A program made the translations under genes and the position numbers. Below, piece after piece: positions 33,487 through 44,205 of a stretch of 64,000 nt of DNA (position 1 is its first letter; the number at the start of each line of letters is the position of its first letter). Below the pieces are notes generated by a model. It ran no database searches and had not been told where the DNA came from. It saw nothing but the letters and a program-made list of their open reading frames with translations. Source of the DNA: Basidiobolus meristosporus CBS 931.73 (Eukaryota; Basidiobolomycota; Basidiobolomycetes; Basidiobolales; Basidiobolaceae); contig MCFE01000201.1 in assembly GCA_002104905.1 (NCBI GenBank), forward strand, positions 1-64,000, read 5' to 3'.

Positions 33487-34947
33487 ACTTGCAGGCTGAG
33501 GTTGTTCCGTAATGATTATCTTCCTCTTGGTGGTTGAAGGAGAACGAAAGTCAAGCGAACTCTCCTAGATGGGTTTCTTTGTAGCCACTTTGTGTTGACG
33601 CGCGTAGACGTTGGGAAGCTATATTCTATGTTGACTTTCAGTCTACGTTGTATAGGGAGTATACTCTTGTAGGGATAAAAAGGGTTGATAATCAGGGTAA
33701 CAGCTGGATTTAATAGGTTTCTACACGTGATTACCTGTGGGGGTTACAAGGATAATGTGCGTTTAGGGAGTAGAGGCGGGGATCGGGAGTCGGAAGTCAG
33801 ACGAGACTAAATCACTCGGTGCTCCATGGGGGCTAGGATTCGCTTTTTATTCGATGAACACCGAGCGTGGGACTGCCGGAGATTTCTGGCTATTTCCTCG
33901 CTGGTTGGAACGGTCTATTGTAATGGCTGTTTCAGTGATTTGGGATGTAGGCTTGTTTTTCTTGCTAGCCGATGCATTAGATATTTGGACGAATTGGCGC
34001 TGGCTGCTCCCACTGGACAATACGAAAAGAACCCAATGCTCATGATGAATTGGTCAATACGCCAGGTGCGAATTGATTAATTTGGCACCTAATTGAGTTG
34101 ACCAGACCATAATGAACCCATAAACAGAGTATGCTGCGTATAGTTAATCATATCCATCAAATTTAGCTGCAGAGGGGTCGATCCTGATTAAAATGTCTCG
34201 TAAACATCAACAAGAGATCCACGTGTACACACATTGCCTGGCGAGCCAGCATTCGAATGCAGAGCCCTCTGAGACACATACCCCGTGAAATGCGATGCAT
34301 GGCCGTATAATAAACGAATTTCAGTCTGCTGGTTGGGCGGCCTGCAGAGGTGCGTATGAAGTTGGTAGCGGGCCCTTCCGTTATTAGCAAAATCACTTGC
34401 CAATTTATTGATTTCAGCCAGTTGCCACTGAATTACTAGAAAATTGTACTCTACACTTCATGCAACTCTCCAACCTAGATGACCCATCTCAACACCTGAC
34501 TTCATTGACCACGAGGTGGCATGGAGATATGAAATTGCATTTAGCGTCGATACATCATCACGCGTGCAAAGCATCATGCTAAAGTTTCTGAGCATTTTGA
34601 GCTTTCATGAAACCATGCATAACTTACTTCAATCAAGTGACTACCCAGCAGAAATTGGCTTTGGTGATGACCAGTCGAAAATGGATAATTTGCTAGTCAC
34701 GCAGGTTGATTCATTAAATATTTGGATACGTGATTCGCGTAATTCCACAGCTGGATTGGTTGTACAATAGTCAACAAATCTCTACGTGATGATTGGTAAG
34801 GTAAATAAATAAACAGGGGATCCCAAGGATATCCATGGCTTCTTTTTAGTTTTCAACCATGCTGGTCGGATTGGCATTTTCCCCAACACATCCACATCCA
34901 CATCCACATTCAAAGAGTGAAGCAGTGCCTTCTTTGCCGTCAACGTT
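33487..34947. other. Divergent intergenic region between four-TM and sirtuin genes
   Basis: No convincing gene. A plus-strand frame from an ATG at 34579 (MLKFLSILSFHETMHNLLQ) to 34770 is coding-like but isolated. A TCCACA tandem (about three and a half units) lies near 34888-34909, just upstream of the sirtuin start. Confidence 0.35.
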
Positions 34948-36484
34948 ATGTTCTCCAAAGTGGATCTAAGAGATATTTTCACCCAGACGTCTGGTGACTT
35001 GAACGACATTGCCCAGAGCATATATTCATGCAAAAAGTGCGTCATATTAACCGGGGCTGGGATCTCCTGCAGCGCTGGGATTCCGGTAAGTAGTTGTTTC
35101 CACTTCGCGTGATCGGATGGCGTTTATTGACCTTCCACTGAATCCCAGGATTTCCGTTCGGCCGATGGTCTCTATAATTTGGTGAAAGCCAAGTTTCCCC
35201 AGTCTGTGCTGAAGGGCAAGGACATATTCGACGCCACTCTATTCAAAGACGAGGTTTCCACCAAAATCTTCTATAGTTTTATGGCAGAGCTCAGCGAGCT
35301 CACTTCCAAGGCTCAGGTCACCAAAACCCACGAGTTCATACGCCATTTACACGATGATGGAAAGCTGCTCAGATGCTACACACAAAACATCGACTGTCTG
35401 GAAGAGAAGTTGGAGTTGAATACGGATTTATTGGACGATAGTAAGAATGTCAAAGTGGTCCAATTGCATGGTAGTTTGGGCAGGGTTTCCTGCACAGCTT
35501 GTAGCGAGAAGTCGGATCTAACCAAGGCAATCCTCGATCAGTTCCATACAGGAGCAGCTCCCCCATGTAGTGCATGTAGCGTGCGTTGCAGAGAGAGGGA
35601 GCAGAAAGGAAAGAGATCTATCGCAGTGGGGACTCTTCGACCCGACATCATCTTGTATAACGAACATCATCCACTAGGGGATACCATCGGGAAAATCCAA
35701 CAGGTAGATCTACGAAGGAAGCCAGACCTCCTAATCATCATGGGTACCACATTGAAAGTATGCGGTTTCAAAAACCTGGTCAAAGAGATGGCCAGAACAG
35801 TTCACCTATCCAAAAAGGGGAAGGTGATCTTTGTGAACAAAACTGAGCTACCCACCAAAGAATGGGAGGGGGTTATCGACTATTTCGTGATCGGTGAGAC
35901 TGACAAGTGGGTCGAGCAAGTGGAAAGACTGGTGGATGAGCTCAAAGCGAAAAAGGCCTCTCGAAAGAAAAAGGCCCCCGTCCAGGACAATACTCTGGAT
36001 AATTACATCTCCGAGATGACATCCGATGACGGTATCTATTATCTCCAGATTGCATTTGTTACAGAAGATGGAACTAACCTATATTGCCTTAGAACCTCTG
36101 CCTTGCACCATCATGGCCGTTCACAAGACTCCTGAGAATAAGATACGCCGTAAGGTTTTGGGTCGTAAATCTGTTCCCAAACTTAATATTCGTGCTGAGC
36201 CAGTGACGTCGATGCTGCCAACACCACCTGCATCCCCCGTCAAGTCTAGGTCACAAAGTTTGGATGTTCCGAGCGATAAGCCTATCAAAAAGACAGGGGC
36301 CAAGAAATTATGTGAGGTGGTTCTGTCTACATCACGTGTGACCAGACAATCTACTAGACAGCAGACAGTTGATTCGATGCTGAAAGCGACCAAGAATACC
36401 ATCGGATCAAAGAAAGCCAAGCAGCCATCGCCATCAGGCTTAGCTGCAGCACGTGGTCGACTGATTGCCACCGGTGATAATTGA
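34948..36484 (+). CDS. HST4: Hst3/Hst4-type NAD-dependent histone deacetylase (sirtuin)
   Basis: Three exons, 34948-35085, 35149-36031 and 36093-36484, with introns of 63 and 61 nt; 470 aa, all in phase. The ATG at 34948 gives MFSKVDLRDIF. The sirtuin core is clear: TGAGISCSAGIPDFRSADGL across the first splice, CYTQNIDCLE, catalytic His in VVQLHGSLGR, zinc Cys pairs CTAC and CSAC, and LLIIMGTTLKVCG. The short N terminus, the DGLYN motif and a ~150-residue basic Ser/Thr/Pro-rich tail fit the Hst3/Hst4 branch, which removes acetyl from histone H3 Lys56 and protects genome stability. Tail motifs such as PTPPASPVKSRS look like CDK sites. The branch assignment is by sequence style and is less certain than the sirtuin call. 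Confidence 0.85.
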
Positions 36485-37071
36485 TGCGGCCCTGTTAGAG
36501 AACCTTGTTCCTTGTACAATTTTATCATGTATATACTACCCTTGCGGAATTTAATTCATGCATATCCAACGTGTACATACACACCCATCATTCTTCTCAA
36601 AGCCTTGCTCACCAGCCAAGTATAGGCCATCTGTCAATGTACACATGTTGGAGTGCATCAAAGTGACGTTCGCACGCCGCGATACGGATTAGGTTTTATA
36701 GTGTAAGATCACTCATTAGAGCTTGTCATCATTAAACGGATTGAATTATTTATATGTGATGCATACAGAACTTATTATTCAGCCCAAGGGAGCTTTCCGC
36801 GAATCAGACAAGAGCTAGACGTCGACGTGACCCACAAGGCCATGATACCAATGGTCCGCACGTTGAACAAATGCACTAATGTGGTTTCTTCAGAAAGCTG
36901 AGACTGATGATCCTGAGGATTATGCATCCCCTTAAACCAGTTATTCGAGCCATTCAATTGTTTGTGTTGAAAATAGGAGGCAACAAGCAACTATAAAACG
37001 CAGGCCTGCTGTTGATCTAGCCAAAAACATACCATTTCTTCTTTGACATCGTAGTGATAATTACATCTGAT
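36485..37071. other. Intergenic, SHO1 promoter side
   Basis: The sirtuin 3' flank and SHO1 5' region. No additional gene is visible. A TATAAAA element sits at 36992-36998. Confidence 0.4.
36992..36998 (+). promoter_or_regulatory. TATA box of SHO1
   Basis: TATAAAA, 80 nt upstream of the ATG at 37072. Confidence 0.45.
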
Positions 37072-37773
37072 ATGACAGTCAATTTCCGGGAGATAACCAC
37101 AAATCTCTTCTACTTACTAACCGTGTTTATAGCCTTGCTTGCATGGATCGTGCTGTTTGTTTCTGCCATTGTTGCCGGTGCTCTTGGGTTTACATGGTTC
37201 GTGATCATTTTCCTGTTCGTGCTGAAGGTGTTGTTGATCATGGCGATCATTACTGGTTCGGTTCGCCACCACCGATTCGCACTGTTGGTTTTCCTGACCA
37301 TCGGTATTGTTCTCTGCATTATTGATATCAACGCATTCGTGTACTCCACCGAGTCTGTGTTCCGAGCATTGGCTGCTGGCTTCATCATCTCAGTCATCGC
37401 CTTGATTTTGTGGGCCATTGCCATGGGTGTTGAACAGGAGACATACATTCATCGTACGCTCCATTCATACAAACTTGGCGAACCGGTACGTGGTGCAGAG
37501 GCTTCAGAGGCTCCACCTATGTCACAGAACAGTGCCGCACCACCCCAAGTGACCTCACACGGGGATTACCCACCGCTGGCAAACAATGCTCAATACTCGT
37601 TCCGAGCTCAGGCACTTTATCCGTACCAAGCCAATCATAGCGATCCCCAAGAACTATCGTTTAATGAGGGTGAGGTGATCGATGTGGTGCAGCCGGAAGG
37701 CAAGTGGTGGCAAGGAAGAAAAGCTGATGGTACCGTTGGCGTCATACCAAGCAACTTCTTCCAACTCCTATAA
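37072..37773 (+). CDS. SHO1: Sho1-like osmosensor, four TM plus SH3
   Basis: A single exon of 233 aa; the ATG at 37072 (MTVNFREITTNLF) is used rather than the in-frame GTG at 37054. Four closely spaced TM helices fill residues ~12-120 with very short loops, as in yeast Sho1. A ~50-residue Pro/Ala-rich linker follows. The C-terminal SH3 domain (about 175-233) has its landmarks ALYPY, ELSFNEGEVIDV, KWWQGR and IPSNFFQL. Sho1 is the plasma-membrane osmosensor and scaffold whose SH3 binds the MAPKK Pbs2 to feed the HOG pathway; it also acts in polarised growth and virulence signalling in other fungi. Length and layout are close to family norms, with a somewhat shorter linker than in yeast. Confidence 0.92.
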   Translation: MTVNFREITTNLFYLLTVFIALLAWIVLFVSAIVAGALGFTWFVIIFLFVLKVLLIMAIITGSVRHHRFALLVFLTIGIVLCIIDINAFVYSTESVFRALAAGFIISVIALILWAIAMGVEQETYIHRTLHSYKLGEPVRGAEASEAPPMSQNSAAPPQVTSHGDYPPLANNAQYSFRAQALYPYQANHSDPQELSFNEGEVIDVVQPEGKWWQGRKADGTVGVIPSNFFQLL

Positions 37774-38210
37774 GTAGAGATACATCAATAAGCATATTCT
37801 ATCAAATTCGCTGAAATTTTTGCTAAACCTATCACTTTTACAATAAAGTGTCATCGATAAAAATGTTGTGCAAGTATGAAGTTGCAATAGACGTGGGGAG
37901 AATCGGGCGATTGCAGTGGAGGTTTAAAATAGTTTATTTGGTACAAGCTGATTGATGCAAAAATGGTTAAAAGAAAAGGTCAGTTCGGGGGCACGAAAAT
38001 GCCCTCAGACAAAGGCAAGGGGATTCCTGTTGGAAGAGTGCATTGCCCAACAATCTGTAAACAAGAGATGACTAATACTTGGTGAGATGATATTAGAAGG
38101 AAACAAGTCATCGCCAAGGTCCTTGATACATGTAAAAATATGATATTACACTGCACGGCTAGAGGTCTGAGGCTTCGGGGAAGTGGCGGCCAATCGGCTG
38201 GATCCATTGA
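37774..38210. other. Convergent intergenic region
   Basis: 3' flanks of SHO1 and the RNF5-like gene. An AATAAA lies at 37842-37847. Nothing else seen. Confidence 0.4.
37842..37847 (+). terminator. Poly(A) signal-like AATAAA after SHO1
   Basis: AATAAA 69 nt after the SHO1 stop codon. Confidence 0.4.
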
Positions 38211-39512
38211 TTAGGAGAAAAAGATGCTTACCAACAATGATAACCCGACCATAATCAGTAGCCTAGTGAAGAACGCTTGCTGAGGGTCTCCCCCTAAGGA
38301 ACTCCCGATAAGGATGGGCTTGTAGAGCATAGAATGCAACAGTTCCTCTTACCTGGCTGGTTTCCAACTTGTTGAGCAGGTGGGAAAGTCTAGATCTAAT
38401 GTTAGTCATCCATCATATGCCAAGTCATATATGAAATAAACTCTACAAAATGAAAGCCAAAGAGTCCTGGTAGAAATCCGAAACCACCACCAATCGAGAA
38501 AAAAGGGGCGAAGTTTACTCCTCCCATATTGATACCTCCCCATCCGTTGTTGTTGTCCTCACTGGGGTGTTGAGTTGGTTCTGGGCGTTGACCGGCTGGT
38601 CGTTTAGGGCAGTTGGGGTCAGTTCTACCGTTTACTCTCCGTTAATAATCAGTAATAACCTTCTGCTACTCTGAATACTTGCCTTGGATCCTTTGCTTCC
38701 TTTCCTCGACCATAAACTGGAATCACTTTGTCTTCACCACAACCAGCTTTACAAACGGGGCAAAGAGGGTTACGGGGCTGTGCTTCTATCCACTGTAAAA
38801 ATGGTGAATCTCTCCCGTGACGTACAAGTTGATAGAACGTTCGGAGTACTTACTTGATGTAAACACGGCCAGCTAATAAACGGATCGAGATGGATTTCCC
38901 GGTTAGAGGTAGAGGAAGAGGAAAGGATGGTGCACGGACGCTTACCAGTACAAATGTCCGCAAAGAGTTAATACGGGGTATGAGACCGCGTCGAAACTGT
39001 AGTGAAAAAACATTAAAATGAAAAGCCAATAATAAAGACGAAAGGAGACCTTCATACCATATGTTGCATGAGAACTCATTACTAGTTTCACTGGTGTCGG
39101 TTGGAGATGAGGAGGTGTTTGAAGATTCAGCAGTTGAGTTTATTGAAGCTCTTTGCTGTTTTTTCAAGCTGGTTCCAGAGAAGGAGTAGGTGGTGCGGGG
39201 CCTCTCTTTTATTATAAAAGCGGGATCAACATAGGCTGTCGTCGAATCGGATGGAGGATCCTGTGTCGAAGGAGTGAGGTTACTTCCCTCCTTGTCAGTT
39301 TCAAGAGGGCACTTCTCAGCTTTTTGTTCGTTAGTTGCTTCCAAAGGGGAAATTTGGTCGGGGTAGACACCGGAATTCGATACATCCACGTTCTCTTCTA
39401 ATTTCTTGGCTTCTTGAGGAAAACCCGCGTTTAGGTCTATTGCTAGGTTCGGATGCGGGTCGATTGCATCAATAACCGCTTGATTTCTTGTTTCTTCACA
39501 CTGAGTTTCCAT
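38211..39512 (-). CDS. RNF5/RMA1-like membrane RING E3 ubiquitin ligase
   Basis: Seven exons or so; ATG at 39512 (METQCEETRNQAVID), stop at 38211. Exon 1 is a ~150-residue Ser/Thr/Glu-rich region. The RING is assembled over three small exons: CNIC at the end of exon 1, then FDAVSYPVLTLCGHLYC, WPCLHQW, and EAQPRNPLCPVC. After VIPVYGRGKE comes the RMA-type spacer (KRPAGQRPEP), a Gly/Phe-rich stretch (FFSIGGGFGFLPGLFGF), and a C-terminal TM segment (QAFFTRLLIMVGLSLLVSIF). This is the layout of RNF5, RNF185 and plant RMA proteins, tail-anchored ER ligases acting in ER-associated degradation. One intron (38635-38682) has a GC donor. The N-terminal extension is longer than in animal RNF5. All joins I checked keep frame. 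Confidence 0.9.
38635..38682 (-). other. GC-AG intron in the RNF5-like gene
   Basis: The donor is GCAAGT after AAG in the conserved KDPR segment, and the acceptor is CGGTAG; 48 nt. It joins GRGKEAKDPR to TDPNCPKRPAGQRPEP in frame, as the family requires. Confidence 0.8.
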
Positions 39513-40528
39513 ATGGCTGAATTCTCGCTACAGGGGTATTGGAAAGGTCGTTGTGTGGATTTGCTAAATTTCAAATGGCCAAGTACTAACGAACTGACGC
39601 AAGAGAATGTTAAAACGACTGCTGGATTGACTACCAGATCTGCTAACAAATCTATCGGTGATGAAAAACATGGACTATCGAAAAGGCCAGAATAGGATCG
39701 AGATCAAATCCAGAAAAGTCTCGAATTCCATAAATCCATGAAGGATTAGCCAAATCATTGTTTAAGCGTTCGGGATCAAAACTCTCATCATCATTGATAA
39801 ATAGACCATTCGGGAGAAATATTCAATACACCGACTACCTATTAGTCCATCTGCGCAAACAGAATGTTGTGGAGAAGATTGAAGCGCTAGCTAAGTATAG
39901 GGAGCTGCTTACTCAATCAGCATGGAAGGCAAGGTTTAGGCTGGGTGCACCCGAACCAACCGTTCTAATTAGTCGACACAATAAAATTCGAGGTTTGCTA
40001 GTTACGGAATGTGTTTACCACAATAGGATAGCTATTAGATCTTGAACCGACAACGTATGAAGATGCATTTCAGAGTTTTGCAGCAGGAACATTTGAAAGG
40101 TAACCGATCTAAGGCTTAGACGCATGCAGATTCGGGCATCACGTGCCGCCCTTAGTTATCTAAACCAGATCTGAAAGGGGCTTTTGGTGACACAACGTAC
40201 ACGAAAGCCTCTTTGAAAAGCTACCATGGGCACTTGGAAGTACTGCCAGAAACAAGGTAGGAGGACTGGAGAGCCCCAGCTATCACTTCAAACTTACGCC
40301 CACTTGCAACTCAACGTGGCTTATCGTAGGCAATACACAAGACATAAAAGGTAATTAACTGGATGAAACATCATATCTGCTATCAGGTTGATCTTTGCTG
40401 AAACCGATACACAACTTCAGGGGAATCAGTGGTGAATGAGCGGTGCACACGTATGGCAACTTTCATATGACTATTGACTTTTATATCAAGCCACCAACTC
40501 CCCATAGTAAAGCAGGCTGAATAGAGAT
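39513..40528. other. Divergent intergenic region
   Basis: The promoter side of both the RNF5-like and O-methyltransferase genes. A plus-strand frame ending at 40045 (IQYTDYLLVHLRKQNVVEKI) is coding-like but begins without ATG and has no partner exon. No gene is called. Confidence 0.35.
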
Positions 40529-42052
40529 ATGGAGTATCTGCGAGAGGCTTTGATTAACACAAGGGAGTTATTTCAGCTATGTTATGGCTTCCTACAGGCA
40601 CTTTGGCTCAACAAGCCTTTTGTTTTCGAATGGCATCAACTGCCCCGTATTTTCCAAGCGATATCGTATCGCTTAACTCTATTTCTTCTCTGGGTGGTTC
40701 GATATATCTCACCTCCTTCCTATTTTCTTGAATTGGAGGCCAATGCTTTTTTGCGCTCTAAGGCACTGTACATCGCGTGTAGGCTGAATGTAGCGGACGT
40801 TCTAGAGAATGGCCCATTAGATATTAATACTCTGGCAAATCGAGTGAACTCAAATACCAAGCCATTACGTACGTTGTCAACCAACTTTAACGCCTAGCCC
40901 ATCATATACTAATGGCTCATCAACAACAGTTCGTCTGATGCGAGCATTGGCCGGGTTCGGAATATTCGACGAGAGTTTTTCAGGAGGAGCAATGATATAT
41001 TCCAACAATCGACACTCGCGACTACTCGTATCGAGTAATCCCAAGACCCTGAAGTACTATGTTCTACATCGGTAAATATCCAAACCCTCTGGCTTTTGGT
41101 CTCCATGGATCTAAACTTGCTCTCTAGAGGGAACGAATCGTATGCAGCATCCGTAGATCTGGACAAAATGTTCATCATAGAGAACAAGGGGAAGATTGCA
41201 TTCAATAGCTATTACAAAACAGACAAGAAGTACTGGGAGTGGTTGGAAGAGGTGGAGAACAAAGAGATTCTCGATATTTTTGGCAACGCGATGGTGAGCA
41301 TCTCCAGTTGGAAAGGGAGAATAGTGGCTGGTGGTAAGAATTCGTAAACGATGTGAATCTCGCGGTACAAATAACTTACAGACTCTTACAGAATTCAACT
41401 GGTCACAGTTCAGGCATAAGCATCTGGTTGATGTGGGCGGAGGCTTTGGTGGTGTACTTAAAGCCATTCTGGAGGAGAACCCACAAATTCGGGCAACTAT
41501 ATTTGATCGGGAGGCAGTTATTACTCTTTCACGACAGGTCTGGCTTTGGCTTTGCTGTAGATAGCAGATATCATAACTAATTAGTGTTATTTCTTAGGAA
41601 TGGGCACTGAGAAACCATCATATCTCGGACAATGTGACTTTTACTGGGGGTATGACAGGTCGTTCCACGCTCTCTATTGAATTTCAACTAACCGATCCTT
41701 TCATATATTCTTAGGGGATTTCTTCAAATCGGTTCCTAATGATGGTGATGTGTACCTTCTGTGCACAGTTCTACACGACTGGGATGATCCTTCATGCATC
41801 AAGATTCTCAAAACCATACGAAAGCACATGACTAAGCCACATGCAAGGCTTCTCATTCTGGAAATGATAGTCACATCACCAATGCCAGACCCAGTCGTAG
41901 CATACAGTGATCTGCAGATGATGATGATGGTGGATGGTAAAGAACGCTCCCCAAAGGAATTCGCCTATCTGTTGCAGAAGTCTGGATTCTTGCTCCATCA
42001 GATCCACACTCTCTCTAAAGGGTATGCGTTGATTGAGGGACGCCTGCCATAA
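40529..42052 (+). CDS. SAM-dependent O-methyltransferase (COMT-like)
   Basis: Six exons: 40529-40868, 40930-41071, 41128-41333, 41392-41537, 41598-41649 and 41715-42052. All are in phase, giving 407 aa. The dimerisation region (LNVADVLENGPLDINTLANR, LRLMRALAGFGIF) is followed by the Rossmann core: glycine loop LVDVGGGFGG, FDREAV, TFTGGDFFKSVP and YLLCTVLHDWDD, whose His is the catalytic base in this family. The last exon carries LLILEMIV and DLQMMMMVDGKERS. Such enzymes methylate phenolic hydroxyls of small molecules, often secondary metabolites. An N-terminal extension of about 75 residues with a hydrophobic stretch (LTLFLLWVVRYISPP) is unusual and may bind a membrane. The substrate is unknown. 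Confidence 0.9.
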
Positions 42053-44205
42053 CTATGATTTACTGATGGCTTGTCAAGCCCATCCATTATACTTTTAGTC
42101 CTATCATTATCAGCAGTTTTCGTATATTTAATAAAAACAATGGCGTCTTCACAATTGTTCACATCGTTGTTTTTGAATACAGTGGATGGTTGAGCAGCAG
42201 CCCAGATCTTGTGCATATGAAAAAAGGTTAGACACGACAACTATGAAAAGTGTACTCAATTCTAAATATCCTCTATCTGCATTTCGGGACGTATCTTTGT
42301 TTTATATCATTAGGAGGGTTGTTGAGTTGGGAAACGTATTCACTTGGAGGACACTTGAGACTGCATGCTGCCGCTTACAATGTTAGGCAGCTTCAAGGTG
42401 TTTAGTAAATTGAGTAGCTGCACTATAACACTGCTGATGTTTCAACTGATAAACCATCCATGTGCTGCGAGGAGCACGCTTGGAGAATGTTCATATTGAT
42501 GTGGGTGATGCAGTCAGTGAGCAGGATTCCTGTATCACTGGGAGATCAGCAACGCTTCTTTCCAGCTGCCAAAATTGGCCCGAAATCTCTGCGCAACTAG
42601 GGTGTTGGTTTAAATAGGTTCAATAAAACCCACATACCTAAAGCAATATCTTAGTTTCGATAGGCGTTTGATAAGTGGTACTAATGCATGAATATATAGA
42701 ACCATAAGAAAGAACGCATCCTACTTGCTTCAAGGCCTGTTCCACAGTATCTATTCCCCCAAATACACCACTCTGTGATGTCAGGCACTGGAAATAAATT
42801 CAAGTTCAGTTTTATATAGCAGATCGAGTCTACACAGGTGGTGTCACATGGGCCCTTTGCCAGCCAATGATTCATCCAGGATCCTCCAGCCATAGGAGTC
42901 AATGCTATGAAATCCTGATAAATACTAATAGCATCCTCTCCCAGCAGGCGCAGAAACCACGATGGAAGTTGATTGTAGGGGGTGAGTGGAACCATGGTAA
43001 CCTTGCCCGAACGAATTCGATCCAATTCCGGAATCATGAAAGGCTCAGCTTCCCCACATCTGTGATGATGACCGAACCGCCCCAAGATGTATGCTAATGT
43101 TTGACTGATACCAAAAATCATCGCTTAATTGAATAAAGCAACCTGCAAGACATCTAGTAAGCAATCCTGCTCAGCCCTGTCGGCCCCGTATTGGCGAGTC
43201 CGCCTCCATTAGTGTTGCATTACTCTGGCAAATTTATAGATGGAAAATGCCAATGACTGAAGTCTTTATTTGCCACCCAGGCAAGAGCAAATCCCACCGC
43301 TCTCCCGGCATAGAAGGTAATAATTGTTAGTATACTTGATATTAGGCCAGATATTCTCCGGAGCCTACAAGCAGCGCTTTTCTTTAGGATCTGATCCGGG
43401 TCTTAGCATGGTCTTTTACAGCTCTGGTAAACCAGCTACAATCTGGCGTGGTTCTTCCCATTTGATCTGAAAGCTCGATTCCACACTGCGGAGATTTTCC
43501 GCAATCTAGATGTATAGACGTCCAGTGTTCTCCCCACTTGGACATTACTGTCTGGTAACTGTTCTGTTCCAAGCGTGGCTCATGTTAAGAAGCTGCTGTG
43601 CATCTCGCTGGTAATCATGACCGTCCAAGAGAGGTAACATCCATTCTTTCTCTGTTGAAGCAATCAACCATCATGTAGTACGTGAGGAGATTTTCCGTTT
43701 TACTGATAACACCTATATCGATGACGATCTCACTGCAGCCACTCAAGCCCGTAGGTTGAGAATCCAGCGAGTTTTAACTCCCAATGAAAAACCCCTCGGG
43801 TAGTACTATCTGGATGTCATCCTATTTCGGTGGCCACACTGATTGTGAAATCTTAGTATTTATTGAGAAATTTTGAAAAGGAAACACCAGAACATTGATT
43901 GTGAATAAGTATACATATGTTACAATATCTACCCCTAACTAGGCACAAAGGCAAACGATTTGAAACGTGCTACAACTTGATTTCTTGCTGCTTGCATTCT
44001 TGGGGACTAGACAATACTGAGTATCGCGCTGGATGATACGTATGGATTAGGTAGGAGGATAGCTAAATGATGAGCGCAATGACCGACACCCTTGGGACCG
44101 CTTCGGAGTTATCGCCTCGTGAGCGTAACATTACGTGGATTTAATAACATCTTGAAAAGATTCATCGGAATAACTACTGTTCTATAAGAGATGGGAATTT
44201 TCCAT
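42053..44205. other. Intergenic with one orphan frame
   Basis: Apart from the minus-strand frame at 42681-43121, which is listed separately, I see no supportable gene in this 2.1-kb stretch. Confidence 0.35.
42681..43121 (-). CDS. Orphan open frame, unknown function
   Basis: A frame of 146 codons, partly very protein-like: PELDRIRSGKVTMVPLTPYN, then QLPSWFLRLLGEDAISIYQD and FIALTPMAGGSWMNHW. An ATG exists near its start (MIFGISQTLAYILGRFG). The last third looks less natural, so an intron or decay is possible there. I do not recognise the family. It lies beside the O-methyltransferase gene, on the opposite strand and converging with it, but no functional link can be shown. Confidence 0.35.
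   Translation of the reverse strand: MIFGISQTLAYILGRFGHHHRCGEAEPFMIPELDRIRSGKVTMVPLTPYNQLPSWFLRLLGEDAISIYQDFIALTPMAGGSWMNHWLAKGPCDTTCVDSICYIKLNLNLFPVPDITEWCIWGNRYCGTGLEASRMRSFLWFYIFMH

Noticed and set aside
33826-34080. Two overlapping plus-strand frames
   Set aside because: Neither shows a motif, hydrophobic pattern or splice context; they seem to be chance frames in intergenic DNA.
39513-39695. Plus-strand ATG frame beginning next to the RNF5-like start codon
   Set aside because: Short, low-information sequence in a divergent promoter region, with no motif or splice support.
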